From the NCBI GenBank assembly GCA_026994745.1, contig JALWPZ010000248.1, positions 1-36,937 on the forward strand: a stretch of 36,937 nt of DNA. The letters run 5' to 3'. Both the position numbers and the translations under genes were made by a program. Positions 26,676 to 34,438 of this stretch are shown here, one piece after another. The stretch is from Campylobacteraceae bacterium. Its GTDB lineage: Bacteria > Campylobacterota > Campylobacteria > Campylobacterales > Sulfurovaceae. The notes under the pieces were generated by a model. The model did not search any database. It worked only from the letters and a program-made list of their open reading frames with translations, and was not told where the DNA came from. The stretch's first letter is position 1. Every line of letters starts with the position of its first letter.

Positions 26676-27970
26676 TCGTTGTCCTTGATGCTGACTTTGT
26701 ATTGGCGGGGATCCACATCCTCGGTATCGATCCCGAAGATCCGTTTGAAGGACTCGATAGAGCCGCTTCCTTCGCTCTCCTTGGAGATGGCCCGCAGTTC
26801 CCTGGTGGGGCGGTGGAGGTATCGGTCGAAGGCCTGGCGCATGGCGTGGCGCAGATTGGCTTCGTACTCTTTCGGCAGATATCCCTTGCGCAGGACCCGC
26901 TCCACCTCTTCGTCCACCACCCGGTCGATGTCCAGGCGCATCTGCTTGATGACCGGCTCCACCGAGAGGGCCTGGAGCCAGCGGAAGAACTCCTCCTTGT
27001 AACGCTGCACGATCTCCGACGCCCGTAGGGCCTGTTCCTGACGTAGGGCGTGGTTGTTTTTGGAGATCGCCTGGAGATCGTCGATGCGGTAGAGCCGAAC
27101 ATTGCACTCGCCCATCTCCGCCACATCCCTCGGGATCGCCATATCGAACCAGATCCGCTCCACCTCCTTCTCCTCCAACATCCCCGGGGTGATGATCGGC
27201 TCCGGGGACGCGGTGGCGGTAAAGAGCAGACGGTAGCGATTGAGGTAGTCCCGAAGCTTCTCGAAGGATCCCACCCGGACGTTCTCCCCCAGTTCCCGGG
27301 CCAGCGCCTCGGCATTCTCCCGGGTCCGGGAGACCAACAGCACGTCGGCGCCGGAGCGTAGCAGGTGCTTGGCCGCTAGCCGTCCCATCTCTCCGGTCCC
27401 CACCACGATCCCGGTCATCCCCGCCAGGGTCCCGTTCATCAGCTCCTGGGCCTGGGCCACGGCCACCGAAGCGATGGAGATGGGGTTTTCCGAGATGTTG
27501 GTGGCGTTACGTACCTCCGCCGCGCACTTTACGGCGTAGCTCAGGACCCGGTTGAGTTCCCGTCCCGCGGTGCCGTTCTCGTAGGAGAGTTTGAAGCCCT
27601 GCTTCACCTGCCCGGTGATCTGCGCTTCCCCGATGACCAGGGAGTCGAGGGAAGAGACGACGCTGAAGAGGTGTTCCACCGCCTCCTGATCCTCGTAGCG
27701 CATAGCGTTGGCGGTCAAATCGTGGAAACTGACCCCCGTCCTGCGGCTCAGGAGTCCCAGGATCGCATGGAAGGTGGCGAAGTTGTCCCGACTGGCACTG
27801 ACGATCTCGATCCGGTTGCAGGTATTGATGACGAAGGCTTCCAGCATGAAGTCAAAATGGACCAGCGTGCTCAGAAATTCCCGGATCTCCTCCTCGTTCT
27901 TGAAGGCCAGAGCCTCCCGCTGCTCCAGATCACAGCGTTTGTAGTTGAAACTGACGACCTGATAGTGCAT
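26672..27970 (-). CDS. hemA: Glutamyl-tRNA reductase
   Basis: 432 residues. NADPH-dependent reduction of glutamyl-tRNA to glutamate-1-semialdehyde, the committed step of C5-type tetrapyrrole synthesis. Catalytic cysteine C51 lies in NTCNRIE; the nucleotide-binding segment is [33 protein letters not shown] is the classic GluTR signature; a C-terminal helical dimerisation domain follows. ATG 27970 shares one base with the ispB stop (TGATG). The C-terminus of about 30 residues is charged and variable, as in other GluTRs. Confidence 0.96.
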   Translation of the reverse strand: MHYQVVSFNYKRCDLEQREALAFKNEEEIREFLSTLVHFDFMLEAFVINTCNRIEIVSASRDNFATFHAILGLLSRRTGVSFHDLTANAMRYEDQEAVEHLFSVVSSLDSLVIGEAQITGQVKQGFKLSYENGTAGRELNRVLSYAVKCAAEVRNATNISENPISIASVAVAQAQELMNGTLAGMTGIVVGTGEMGRLAAKHLLRSGADVLLVSRTRENAEALARELGENVRVGSFEKLRDYLNRYRLLFTATASPEPIITPGMLEEKEVERIWFDMAIPRDVAEMGECNVRLYRIDDLQAISKNNHALRQEQALRASEIVQRYKEEFFRWLQALSVEPVIKQMRLDIDRVVDEEVERVLRKGYLPKEYEANLRHAMRQAFDRYLHRPTRELRAISKESEGSGSIESFKRIFGIDTEDVDPRQYKVSIKDNE

Positions 27971-28866
27971 CAGTAGTTCCTTTCGATCATACTTCGGGCG
28001 ATCGCTTCCAGTCGGGCTTCCCCTTCCCGCTCCATCAGCGCCATCGCCTCCTCCACCAGCTCTCGGGCTTCGGCGTAGCAGCGGTCCAGGACCCCCAGGG
28101 TACTCATCTTCCCGAGGATCCACTCCTGATCCTCGGGGCAGAGGCGACGACCGTGAAGGGCGATCAATTTCTCCTTCTCCTTCTCCTCCAGCCGCTCGTA
28201 GAGCGTGATGTAGGGGAGCGTCGTCTTCCCCTCCTCGTAGTCGTGCATCGCCGGTTTCCCCAGGGTTTCGCTCTCCTGGGTGATGTCCAGCAGATCGTCG
28301 ATCATCTGGAACGCGATCCCCAGGTTCCGTCCATAGGTCCGGTAGGGCTCGGGATTCTTCCCCGCCAGGATCGCCGCCGCTTCCGAGGCCGCCTCGATCA
28401 GCGAAGCGGTCTTTTGATAGATCATGGAGAGATAGGCTTCCCGGTCGGGATTGAAGCGATCGCCCAAGAGCACATCCCTGCGCTCACCCAGGCTCAACTG
28501 AACGACGGCGTTGGAGATGACCCGCGCCACCCGCCGGTCGATGGCCACCAGCTCATGAAAGGCCTTGGAGTAGAGCACGTCCCCGAACATGATGGCGGTC
28601 TTGTTGCCATAGAGAGCGTTGAGGGAGGCTTTCCCCCGGCGAACGAAGGCGTCGTCGATCACGTCGTCGTGCAGGAGGCTGGCGGCATGGATCATCTCCA
28701 CCACCGCGGCGGTTTCGATCACCGGCAGGGAAGTCCCGGCGATGGTCAGGATCAGGCGGGCCCGCAGACGCTTTCCCGCCGGCAGGCGGCGGTAGAGCGC
28801 CTCGGCGTCCTTGTCGTCCAGCTCGGCGATGTACTGTTCGATCTTCCGTTCGACGGCATCCAGCAC
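27970..28866 (-). CDS. ispB: Long-chain trans-polyprenyl diphosphate synthase
   Basis: 298-residue E-type prenyltransferase. First Asp-rich motif D67-DVID71 in LLHDDVIDD, second D188-DLLD192 in FQMIDDLLD. Small residues (A62, S63) at the fifth and fourth positions before the first motif leave the product pocket open, predicting a long chain such as the side chain of menaquinone. Start GTG 28866. It sits between the DUF2018 gene (9-nt gap) and hemA (1-nt overlap). Exact chain length cannot be read from the sequence. Confidence 0.92.
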   Translation of the reverse strand: MLDAVERKIEQYIAELDDKDAEALYRRLPAGKRLRARLILTIAGTSLPVIETAAVVEMIHAASLLHDDVIDDAFVRRGKASLNALYGNKTAIMFGDVLYSKAFHELVAIDRRVARVISNAVVQLSLGERRDVLLGDRFNPDREAYLSMIYQKTASLIEAASEAAAILAGKNPEPYRTYGRNLGIAFQMIDDLLDITQESETLGKPAMHDYEEGKTTLPYITLYERLEEKEKEKLIALHGRRLCPEDQEWILGKMSTLGVLDRCYAEARELVEEAMALMEREGEARLEAIARSMIERNY

Positions 28867-28875
28867 TACGATCCC

Positions 28876-29154
28876 CTACTCACACTGGGTGACGATCTTG
28901 CCCACGGTCTCGATGAAGAGGGAGTTCTTCCGGTTCTCGATCTCTTCGGGCTCCACCATGGGCATGGCCCGGACCTGGCGCTCGTACTCCTCCTCCAGCC
29001 CCTGGTCCTCCAGCATCTTCTCCGCTACGGCGAGTCGCTCGATGAGCTTCTCCAGTTCGTTCTCCACGATGTTCTGGTTGGCACTCTTCAGGATCTGAAA
29101 GAAATTCTCTTTGGGGGTGGTCATCATGTAGTCATCGTCATCGAAAAGTTGCAT
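28876..29154 (-). CDS. DUF2018 family protein (HP0242-like)
   Basis: 92-residue all-alpha, highly charged protein. Length and pattern match H. pylori HP0242 as I remember it (ENFFQIL, then ELEKLIERLAVAEKMLE, then ENRKNSLFIETVGKIV), a DUF2018 protein whose crystal structure is an intertwined, pseudo-knotted homodimer. Function is unknown. ATG 29154 gives exactly the family length; an upstream extension in the same frame crosses the promoter and is rejected. It is the first gene of the operon running to 22474, the same neighbourhood (ispB, hemA, proS, hemC) as in H. pylori. Confidence 0.88.
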   Translation of the reverse strand: MQLFDDDDYMMTTPKENFFQILKSANQNIVENELEKLIERLAVAEKMLEDQGLEEEYERQVRAMPMVEPEEIENRKNSLFIETVGKIVTQCE

Positions 29155-29196
29155 CGGTTCTCGCTTTGATTTGTTGGATGGGAAATTTAGGGAGAT

Positions 29197-29202
29197 ATTA
29201 TA
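29197..29202 (-). promoter_or_regulatory. -10 box of the DUF2018-ispB-hemA-proS operon
   Basis: A perfect TATAAT on the minus strand, 42 nt upstream of the DUF2018 start codon, in an otherwise non-coding gap between this operon and mnmA. No clear -35 hexamer. It is the only good promoter seen for the eight-gene run. Confidence 0.6.
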
Positions 29203-29261
29203 GCACTTCGACCCGGAGGGAAGGTTAATGTCGAAATGGCCGATGCACTCAACATTCAAAG

Positions 29262-29281
29262 AACAAAAGGGCCGCAGGCCC
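29262..29281 (-). terminator. Intrinsic terminator downstream of mnmA
   Basis: Minus strand GGGCC-tgc-GGCCC immediately followed by TTTTGTTC, 26 nt beyond the mnmA stop codon. Short, fully GC stem and T run give the textbook shape. It separates the mnmA-aroQ run from the downstream hem operon promoter. Confidence 0.75.
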
Positions 29282-29306
29282 GTTCAAACGACAAACGACG
29301 AAAAGC

Positions 29307-30335
29307 TCAGAGAATCTCCCCACCGCCCAGCAGCCGCTCTCCGTCGTAAAAGACGGCGAACTGTCCCCGGGCCAGGCCGTAGACCGGTTCTCCCAACTCC
29401 ACCGTCCCCCGCGATCCCTCGATACGGACATGGGCGGGAATGGCGCGGGTGCGGTAGCGTACCTTGACCTGGCAATCGAACTCCGTCCGATCCCGATCGA
29501 AGAGATTGATCCGTGCGATCTCGAAGGAGTCCACCGCCAGACTCTCCTTTTTCCCCACCACGATCCGATTATGTTCCGGATCGAGGGAGAGGACGTAGTG
29601 GGGATCATGGGCCCCATGCACGGTGAAGCCCCGGCGCTTACCGATGGTGTAATGCATGTAGCCCTTGTGTCGCCCCACCACTTCTCCCGCTTCGTTGAGC
29701 ACCTCCCCTTCCCGGTCGATCTCCATGTGGCGCTCCAAGACCTCGGTGTAGTCGTTCTCCACGAAGCAGATTTCACTGCTCTCCTTCTGCCTGGCGATCC
29801 CCTCCAGCACGGGGATCTTCGCCGCGAAAGCTTTCACATCCTCCTTGAACCACTCCCCCAGGGGGAAGATCAGCCGGGGCAGGACTTCGGAACGTACCTC
29901 CGCCAGAAAATAGCTCTGATCCTTGTTTCGATCCTTCGCCTGGTAGACATAGCGCCCGTCACAGCGCACATAGTGGCCCGTCGCTACCTTCTCGATCCCC
30001 AGAGAATCGGCGAACTCCAGCATCCGCCCGAATTTGATCTGTCGGTTGCAAACCACACAGGGGTTGGGGGTGCGTCCGGCACGGTACTCCTCCACGAAAT
30101 AGTCGTAGACCTCCTTTCGGAAATCCCCGGAGATATCCAGGAAATGCACCGGTACCCCCAGGTACTCCCCCACCCTCTGCGCCTTGGCGTAGTTCGCCTC
30201 GTGATAGGCATCGTTGTCGTGGAGCTTCATGTAGACCCCCTGAACCTCGTAGCCCCGCTCCTGCAACAAAAGCGCTGTCACGGTGGAGTCGACCCCCCCG
30301 CTCATTCCCACCAGAACTTTTTTCGTTTCACTCAT
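29307..30335 (-). CDS. mnmA: tRNA-specific 2-thiouridylase MnmA
   Basis: 342 residues. It thiolates U34 of tRNA-Lys/Glu/Gln using ATP and a persulfide relay. The PP-loop is S12-GGVDS17; catalytic cysteines are C93 (NPCVVCN) and C190 (SSEICFVE); the central [13 protein letters not shown] segment is characteristic. I chose ATG 30335 because AAGGAG lies 7 nt upstream; an open extension to 30371 has no ribosome-binding sequence. It overlaps the preceding gene by 8 bp, so it is the distal gene of the aroQ-flhF run. Confidence 0.96.
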   Translation of the reverse strand: MSETKKVLVGMSGGVDSTVTALLLQERGYEVQGVYMKLHDNDAYHEANYAKAQRVGEYLGVPVHFLDISGDFRKEVYDYFVEEYRAGRTPNPCVVCNRQIKFGRMLEFADSLGIEKVATGHYVRCDGRYVYQAKDRNKDQSYFLAEVRSEVLPRLIFPLGEWFKEDVKAFAAKIPVLEGIARQKESSEICFVENDYTEVLERHMEIDREGEVLNEAGEVVGRHKGYMHYTIGKRRGFTVHGAHDPHYVLSLDPEHNRIVVGKKESLAVDSFEIARINLFDRDRTEFDCQVKVRYRTRAIPAHVRIEGSRGTVELGEPVYGLARGQFAVFYDGERLLGGGEIL

Positions 30336-30795
30336 CACCCATCTCCTTGATCTCCAGGGCATAACCATCATCGTGTTCGATCAGCCGTGCCGTTGCCCAG
30401 TAACTCCCCTCGGTATAGAGGTGCAGATGCTCCGTCAGGGGCCAGGGGAACTCCCGCTCCTCCCCTGCTTCCGTCACTCTCCAGACCGCCAGGCGCCCCT
30501 CCAGGGCCACCCGCTTCTTCCCCGGCCGCTCCCAAACCGGCTCGTACCCCAGGGCTTCGAAGCGGACCCTCGGGTTCGCTCCCGTTCGCAGGAAATAGAC
30601 ACGTCCCAGCAGTTCATCGCCCCGACGGACGAAGAAGTCGGGAGCCTCCTCCCCCAGGTCGATCCAGTCGCCGACCCTCGCCTCGGCCATCCGCTTCCGG
30701 CTGATCTGCATCGGTTCCGTCACCAGGATCGCCTCTTTCCCGGCCCGATGATCGAGTACCGAACGGTTGAGCCGCTCCAGCTGGGCGTTAGCCAT
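30328..30795 (-). CDS. Unknown 155-residue cytosolic protein between flhF and mnmA, possibly with a SpoA-like fold
   Basis: No signal peptide or membrane helix; rich in Arg/Glu and beta-type sequence. Residues about 22-80 ([21 protein letters not shown], then a short strand and [11 protein letters not shown]) recall the SpoA domain of FliN/FliY/FliM (prefix, VGDxIxLG turn, gxxxaxGevv), but I cannot confirm it by eye. The C-terminal half has aromatic-rich strands ([27 protein letters not shown]). It overlaps flhF by 8 bp and mnmA by 8 bp, so it is translated with them. Related genomes have flhG at this position; this protein has no P-loop and is not FlhG. Confidence 0.7.
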   Translation of the reverse strand: MANAQLERLNRSVLDHRAGKEAILVTEPMQISRKRMAEARVGDWIDLGEEAPDFFVRRGDELLGRVYFLRTGANPRVRFEALGYEPVWERPGKKRVALEGRLAVWRVTEAGEEREFPWPLTEHLHLYTEGSYWATARLIEHDDGYALEIKEMGDE

Positions 30796-31849
30796 CGATG
30801 CCTCCCAGGAACTGCTCCAGGATCCGCTCCCGGCTGGCGGGCTCCAGATCCTCCGGGACCCGCTGCCCCGTACTCAGATAGCTTACCGGCAGATGCCGCT
30901 CGGTCAGGAAGGCGATCAGGTCCCCCACTCGGCGGGTCTCGTCGAATTTGGTGACGATGGCGCTCTCGATGTTGATGAAGGAGAAATGCTCGTAGATCTC
31001 CTTGATATCCTCGTACTTGGCCGTTGCCGAGACCACCAGGTTGGTGGAGATCTCCCGGTCCCGGACCGAACGGAGAAATTCGATGGTCTTGATGAGCCGG
31101 TCGGTATCGAAGGGGGAGATCCCCGCCGTATCCACCAGAACCACGTCGTAATCCGCCAACTCGTCCAGATATTGGGCGAAACGCTCCACCGAATCGGCCC
31201 GACGATGTTCCAGTCCCAGGATCCGGGCGAAGTTGTCCAGCTGCTCGTAGGCTCCGGCCCGGTAGGTATCCAGATTGATCAGCGCCACCCGGTAGTCCCG
31301 GTCCAGCATATAGGAGTAGCGGGCCGCCATCTTGGCGATGGTAGTGGTCTTCCCCACCCCTGTGGGACCCACCATCATCATCACCCGGGACTCCCCCATC
31401 TTCTCTTCCTGGACCACCAGCCCCTCGTCGATCTCCTCCAACAAATAGGAGAGCAGCAGTTGCTCGTCCTCCGCCACGGAGGTCCCCAGCATGGGCTCGA
31501 TTTTCTGGAGCATCCAGGAGCGCCGGATCCCCTTCTCTTCCAGGAGCTTCAGCACCTTCTCCACGCTCTTCCGGCTCTCGCTCTCCACGCCGGCGAGCTC
31601 CTTCATGCGATCGATCCCACTGCGAAGCGACTGAATCTCCTCCATCAACGCTTCGCTCTCGTCGATTCCGATGCTGGCCAGATATTCGCTCTGGGGGACG
31701 GCGACGGTAATCTCCGCCACCAGTTTTCCCTCCCGGTTGAGGACCTGTCGGGCCCGCAGAAGCTGCAGGTCGCTGAACTGTCCGTATTTCTCCTTCGCCA
31801 GGGCGAAGGCTTTCTTCGGAGTGGGTGCTTCGAATGTCTCTTCGACCAT
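30788..31849 (-). CDS. flhF: Flagellar-placement SRP-type GTPase FlhF
   Basis: 353 residues: basic/charged N-terminal B-domain, a helical N-domain, then the SRP GTPase NG core. G1 is G161-PTGVGKT168, followed by D194-TYRAGA, G3 D240-TAG and G4 T300-KFDE. FlhF sets the site and number of polar flagella and in Campylobacter/Helicobacter is needed for flagellar gene expression. ATG 31849 is preferred (AGGA 5 nt upstream) over ATG 31870. The upstream neighbours aroQ-pepQ-folK are those of H. pylori HP1038-HP1035 (from memory), but flhG, fliA, fliM and fliY, which should follow, are missing here. Confidence 0.9.
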   Translation of the reverse strand: MVEETFEAPTPKKAFALAKEKYGQFSDLQLLRARQVLNREGKLVAEITVAVPQSEYLASIGIDESEALMEEIQSLRSGIDRMKELAGVESESRKSVEKVLKLLEEKGIRRSWMLQKIEPMLGTSVAEDEQLLLSYLLEEIDEGLVVQEEKMGESRVMMMVGPTGVGKTTTIAKMAARYSYMLDRDYRVALINLDTYRAGAYEQLDNFARILGLEHRRADSVERFAQYLDELADYDVVLVDTAGISPFDTDRLIKTIEFLRSVRDREISTNLVVSATAKYEDIKEIYEHFSFINIESAIVTKFDETRRVGDLIAFLTERHLPVSYLSTGQRVPEDLEPASRERILEQFLGGIDG

Positions 31850-31897
31850 GAGCGTCCTTTCTTCTTTCATTGGAGCCGACTTGGGATCCGTATTCTA

Positions 31898-31945
31898 GGA
31901 GCCTGTCGGATTCATACAAGATTGGCTGTAAAATCCGACAAACCC
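31898..31945. repeat. Inverted repeat between flhF and folK
   Basis: GGAGCCTGTCGGATT (31898-31912) and AACCCGACAGACTCC (31931-31945) are inverted copies with 13 of 15 positions matching, 18 nt apart. The right arm is extended inward by a second TGTCGG copy on the minus strand. It lies about 50 nt upstream of the flhF start. Confidence 0.65.
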
Positions 31946-31972
31946 GACAGACTCCCAGTGCATCATCTTCCT

Positions 31973-32012
31973 GGAATCAACTCGATTCCGTTATGCTGAA
32001 CTCGATTCAGCA
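31973..32012. repeat. REP-like palindrome pair downstream of folK
   Basis: GGAATC-aactc-GATTCC (31973-31989) followed by TGCTGAA-ctcga-TTCAGCA (31994-32012). The second palindrome is of the TGCTGAAC..TTCAGCA type, common as intergenic repeats in many bacteria. It begins 12 nt beyond the folK stop codon. The whole 31850-32024 gap is taken up by these repeats. Confidence 0.75.
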
Positions 32013-32024
32013 TCCATAATTCTC

Positions 32025-32594
32025 TCAGGCATTTGAAATCCGACGACGATACGGCTTTGCGCCCGTTCCGGGATACCCCCTTCGGATTGATGGAGGCATT
32101 CGCTTCATCATCGCCAAGGGGATCGTCACCGAGAGGCGCTCCCTCCATCGGGGGTGAGGCACCCGAAGGTCCCGGCTCCGTACCCGCCGGTCCCCGTAGA
32201 AGAGCAGATCCAGATCCAGGGTACGGGGCGCGTTGGCGAAGCTCCTTCGACGTCCGAAACGCCCCTCGATGCGCAGCAGCCGACGCATCAGCTCTCCCGG
32301 GCTCGATCTCGTGGCCACGCGAAGCACCGCATTGTGGAATTCCGGCTGATCCAGATAACCGAAGGGGGGATTGAGCAGGATCGGCGAACTCTCCAGAGGC
32401 CTCAGATCCCGGTCTCCTCGCAGGAAATACCAAAGCCGTCGGAACCGGCGGTCCACCCTTCCCAGGTTCCCGCCGATGCCGATCCAAACCTCGACCTCCC
32501 CGGCTCTCGGTCGATCGCGGGGGAGGCGGGTCGGAAAATCCTCGGTTCGGAGAATCGTCCATCCGGGAGCGATCGCTTGGCGCAAAACCCCCAT
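32025..32594 (-). CDS. folK: 2-amino-4-hydroxy-6-hydroxymethyldihydropteridine pyrophosphokinase
   Basis: 189 residues. It transfers pyrophosphate from ATP to the pterin alcohol in folate synthesis. Family motifs: GIGGNLG near residue 40, the substrate segment LNPPFGYLDQPEFHNAV, the metal-binding RTLDLDLLFYG and the VPHPRWRERL loop. The N-terminal 33 residues are extra relative to compact HPPKs, and the Arg-rich tail after IPLAMM is unusual. GAGGG lies 4 nt before ATG 32594, supporting the longer N-terminus. folK-flhF adjacency is common in Campylobacterota. Confidence 0.9.
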   Translation of the reverse strand: MGVLRQAIAPGWTILRTEDFPTRLPRDRPRAGEVEVWIGIGGNLGRVDRRFRRLWYFLRGDRDLRPLESSPILLNPPFGYLDQPEFHNAVLRVATRSSPGELMRRLLRIEGRFGRRRSFANAPRTLDLDLLFYGDRRVRSRDLRVPHPRWRERLSVTIPLAMMKRMPPSIRRGYPGTGAKPYRRRISNA

Positions 32595-32601
32595 GGAACC
32601 C

Positions 32602-33621
32602 TCAGAGGATCTCCGCCCGGCCGTTTCGCATCACCACCGTATCCTCGATGCGGATGCCGAATTCTCCCGGCAGATAGATTCCCGGCTCGACGGTATAGAC
32701 CATCCCGTCCTCGATCCGGGTGCGGGAAGCCGCGGCGATGAAGGGCAGCTCGTGGATATCCAGTCCCACTCCGTGCCCCGTGGAGTGGACGAAATATTTG
32801 CCGAACCCCGCCTTCTCGATCACCTCCCTTGCCAGGGCGTCCACCTCCTTGGCCCGCATACCACTGCGGGCCTTAGCGATGGCACGATCGTGGGCCTTGC
32901 GCACCGTGTCGTAGGCTCTCTGGATCTTTTTGGAGGAGAATTTCTGCTCGTAGCCGAAATCGAATCCCTTCTTCGCCCGAACGGTCCGGGTCCGGTCGGA
33001 GCAGTAGCGCTCCACCTTCACCCCGGCGTCCAGTAAAAGCAGATCCCCCTTCTTCAAGCGACGCTTCGTCGGGTGGGCGTGGGGCTTGGCGGCGTTGGGG
33101 CCGAACGCCACGATGGGATCGAAACTGAGCTCCCTGCGCCCCTCTTTACGCAGAATGCTCTCGGCCAGGAAATGGAGCCGATACTCCTCCTCTCCGAAGC
33201 CTTCCTTGGAGAACGCTTCGGCGATCCGGTCGAAGGCTTTGGCCCCCGCCTTGGCGGCGCGGCTCAGCAGATGGATCTCCTCCTCGCTCTTGACGATGCG
33301 CCGCTTCCAGGACCAGCGGGGCTTGGCTTTCCAATCGATCCTTCCCTTGGGGTCTAGACGGGCGAAGGCGTGACAATCCCACTCCGTAGGATCGTAGCCG
33401 CAGCGCTTGACGCCGCTCTTTTTCAATCGCTTGGCCGCCGCGGCGTAGATGTCCCGAACGATCACCACCTCCGCGCCGCGTACTGCTTCTTTCGCCTCGA
33501 TGGCGTAGCGCCCGTCGGTGAAAAACCAGGCCTCTGCGCCCAGACGCAGCAGTACGGCGTTGTCGCAGCTGTAGCCGCACTCGTAGTAGAGGGCGCTCTC
33601 GTCGCAGAGGATCATCTTCAT
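32602..33621 (-). CDS. pepQ: M24-family Xaa-Pro aminopeptidase/dipeptidase
   Basis: 339-residue pita-bread metallopeptidase that removes residues preceding proline. An N-terminal creatinase-like domain covers about 1-110. The five metal ligands are present: D198 (LLLDAG), D209 (YCSDRT), H283 (STGHGVG), E312 (VEPGIY) and E326 (RIEDTVV). Shorter than E. coli PepP/PepQ (about 440), as in H. pylori HP1037. It begins 6 nt after aroQ. Substrate preference (aminopeptidase or prolidase) is not resolved. Confidence 0.92.
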   Translation of the reverse strand: MKMILCDESALYYECGYSCDNAVLLRLGAEAWFFTDGRYAIEAKEAVRGAEVVIVRDIYAAAAKRLKKSGVKRCGYDPTEWDCHAFARLDPKGRIDWKAKPRWSWKRRIVKSEEEIHLLSRAAKAGAKAFDRIAEAFSKEGFGEEEYRLHFLAESILRKEGRRELSFDPIVAFGPNAAKPHAHPTKRRLKKGDLLLLDAGVKVERYCSDRTRTVRAKKGFDFGYEQKFSSKKIQRAYDTVRKAHDRAIAKARSGMRAKEVDALAREVIEKAGFGKYFVHSTGHGVGLDIHELPFIAAASRTRIEDGMVYTVEPGIYLPGEFGIRIEDTVVMRNGRAEIL

Positions 33622-33627
33622 CGGGTC

Positions 33628-34113
33628 TTATCCCTGCTGTCCGGCCTGCTGCTGCCGCTGCGCCTCGTGGGCGGCTTTGATCTCGTTCATGATCTGGGTG
33701 ATGGCGATCATCGCCAGATGGTAGCTGAAGGGCCCCATGCCGGCGATGACCCCGGCGCAGACCTCCGCCGTCATCGACCGGCGGCGGAACTTCTCCCGGG
33801 CGTGGATATTGCTCAGATGCACCTCGATGGCGGGGATCTGAACGGCGGCCAGAGCGTCCCGGATCGCGATGGAGGTATGGCTGTAGGCGGCGGGATTGAT
33901 GATGATGCCGTGGGCGTCCCCCATGCACTCCTGGATCCGGTCGACGATCTCCCCCTCCAGGTTGCTCTGGAAGAATTCGATCTCCAGGCCGTTCTCCTGG
34001 GCGAACTTCTTCATCTGATCGTGGATCTGCTCCAGCTTCATGGGTCCGTAGATGTGCTGCTCCCTGACTCCCAGCATATTGAGATTGGGTCCTTGGATGA
34101 CGACGACTTTCAT
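33628..34113 (-). CDS. aroQ: Type II 3-dehydroquinate dehydratase
   Basis: 161-residue shikimate-pathway enzyme (anti-elimination, dodecameric). Catalytic Tyr Y22 lies on the flexible lid (GVREQHIYG), N73 in [10 protein letters not shown] and H99 in EVHLSN. The N-terminal QGPNLNMLG is diagnostic. The last 15 residues are Gln/Ala-rich and look disordered. AAAGGAAAG precedes ATG 34113. First gene of the aroQ-pepQ-folK-flhF run. Confidence 0.96.
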   Translation of the reverse strand: MKVVVIQGPNLNMLGVREQHIYGPMKLEQIHDQMKKFAQENGLEIEFFQSNLEGEIVDRIQECMGDAHGIIINPAAYSHTSIAIRDALAAVQIPAIEVHLSNIHAREKFRRRSMTAEVCAGVIAGMGPFSYHLAMIAITQIMNEIKAAHEAQRQQQAGQQG

Positions 34114-34151
34114 GGTGTTCTTTCCTTTGTTGGTAATTTGAAATGGGCAAT

Positions 34152-34181
34152 ATTTTAGTGAAAGGGGGGTTAAGGGGGGTT
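34152..34181 (-). promoter_or_regulatory. aroQ promoter region with two AAGGGGGGTT decamers
   Basis: A -10 TAAAAT on the minus strand (34152-34157) lies about 39 nt upstream of aroQ. Directly upstream, two exact decamers AAGGGGGGTT stand in tandem (34162-34171, 34172-34181), occupying where a spacer and -35 would be. No -35 hexamer is visible. Whether the G/C run is a protein site or a simple repeat is open. Confidence 0.45.
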
Positions 34182-34225
34182 GAAAGATGCAATCGCCCCC
34201 TCGAAAGCCCTACGCGGAGATAGAC

Positions 34226-34231
34226 TATAAT
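34226..34231 (+). promoter_or_regulatory. -10 box upstream of the aminofutalosine deaminase gene
   Basis: A perfect TATAAT on the plus strand, about 210 nt before the gene start, implying a leader of roughly 200 nt (34238-34438). I found no riboswitch, terminator or small frame with a ribosome-binding site in that leader. The 325-nt gap between aroQ and this gene otherwise holds only the aroQ promoter. Confidence 0.45.
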
Positions 34232-34438
34232 TCCAGAGAAACACCACAGACCGGTTCGCTTCACTGTCCATGTCCGCTATACGATAGTTCAGAAGGTGGA
34301 AGGACATATAAGCCTCCACGAAATTGCCTTCAAATCGATGCCGCCGTAGCGACACGAATGTCCGGTAGCGGTATGTCGAGCGGTACCGATACAGTGATAC
34401 GAACGTACAGGCGACCACACTTCAAAAAGGACTTTTTC

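Noticed and set aside
34170-34418. Small minus-strand protein rich in Tyr-Arg (YRYRSTYRYR) upstream of aroQ
   Set aside because: No ribosome-binding sequence; the frame lies across the promoters, and the apparent repeat comes from short GGTA-type sequence similarity.
34238-34438. Riboswitch in the leader of the aminofutalosine deaminase gene
   Set aside because: No known riboswitch core and no terminator-like or sequestering stem that I could find by eye.
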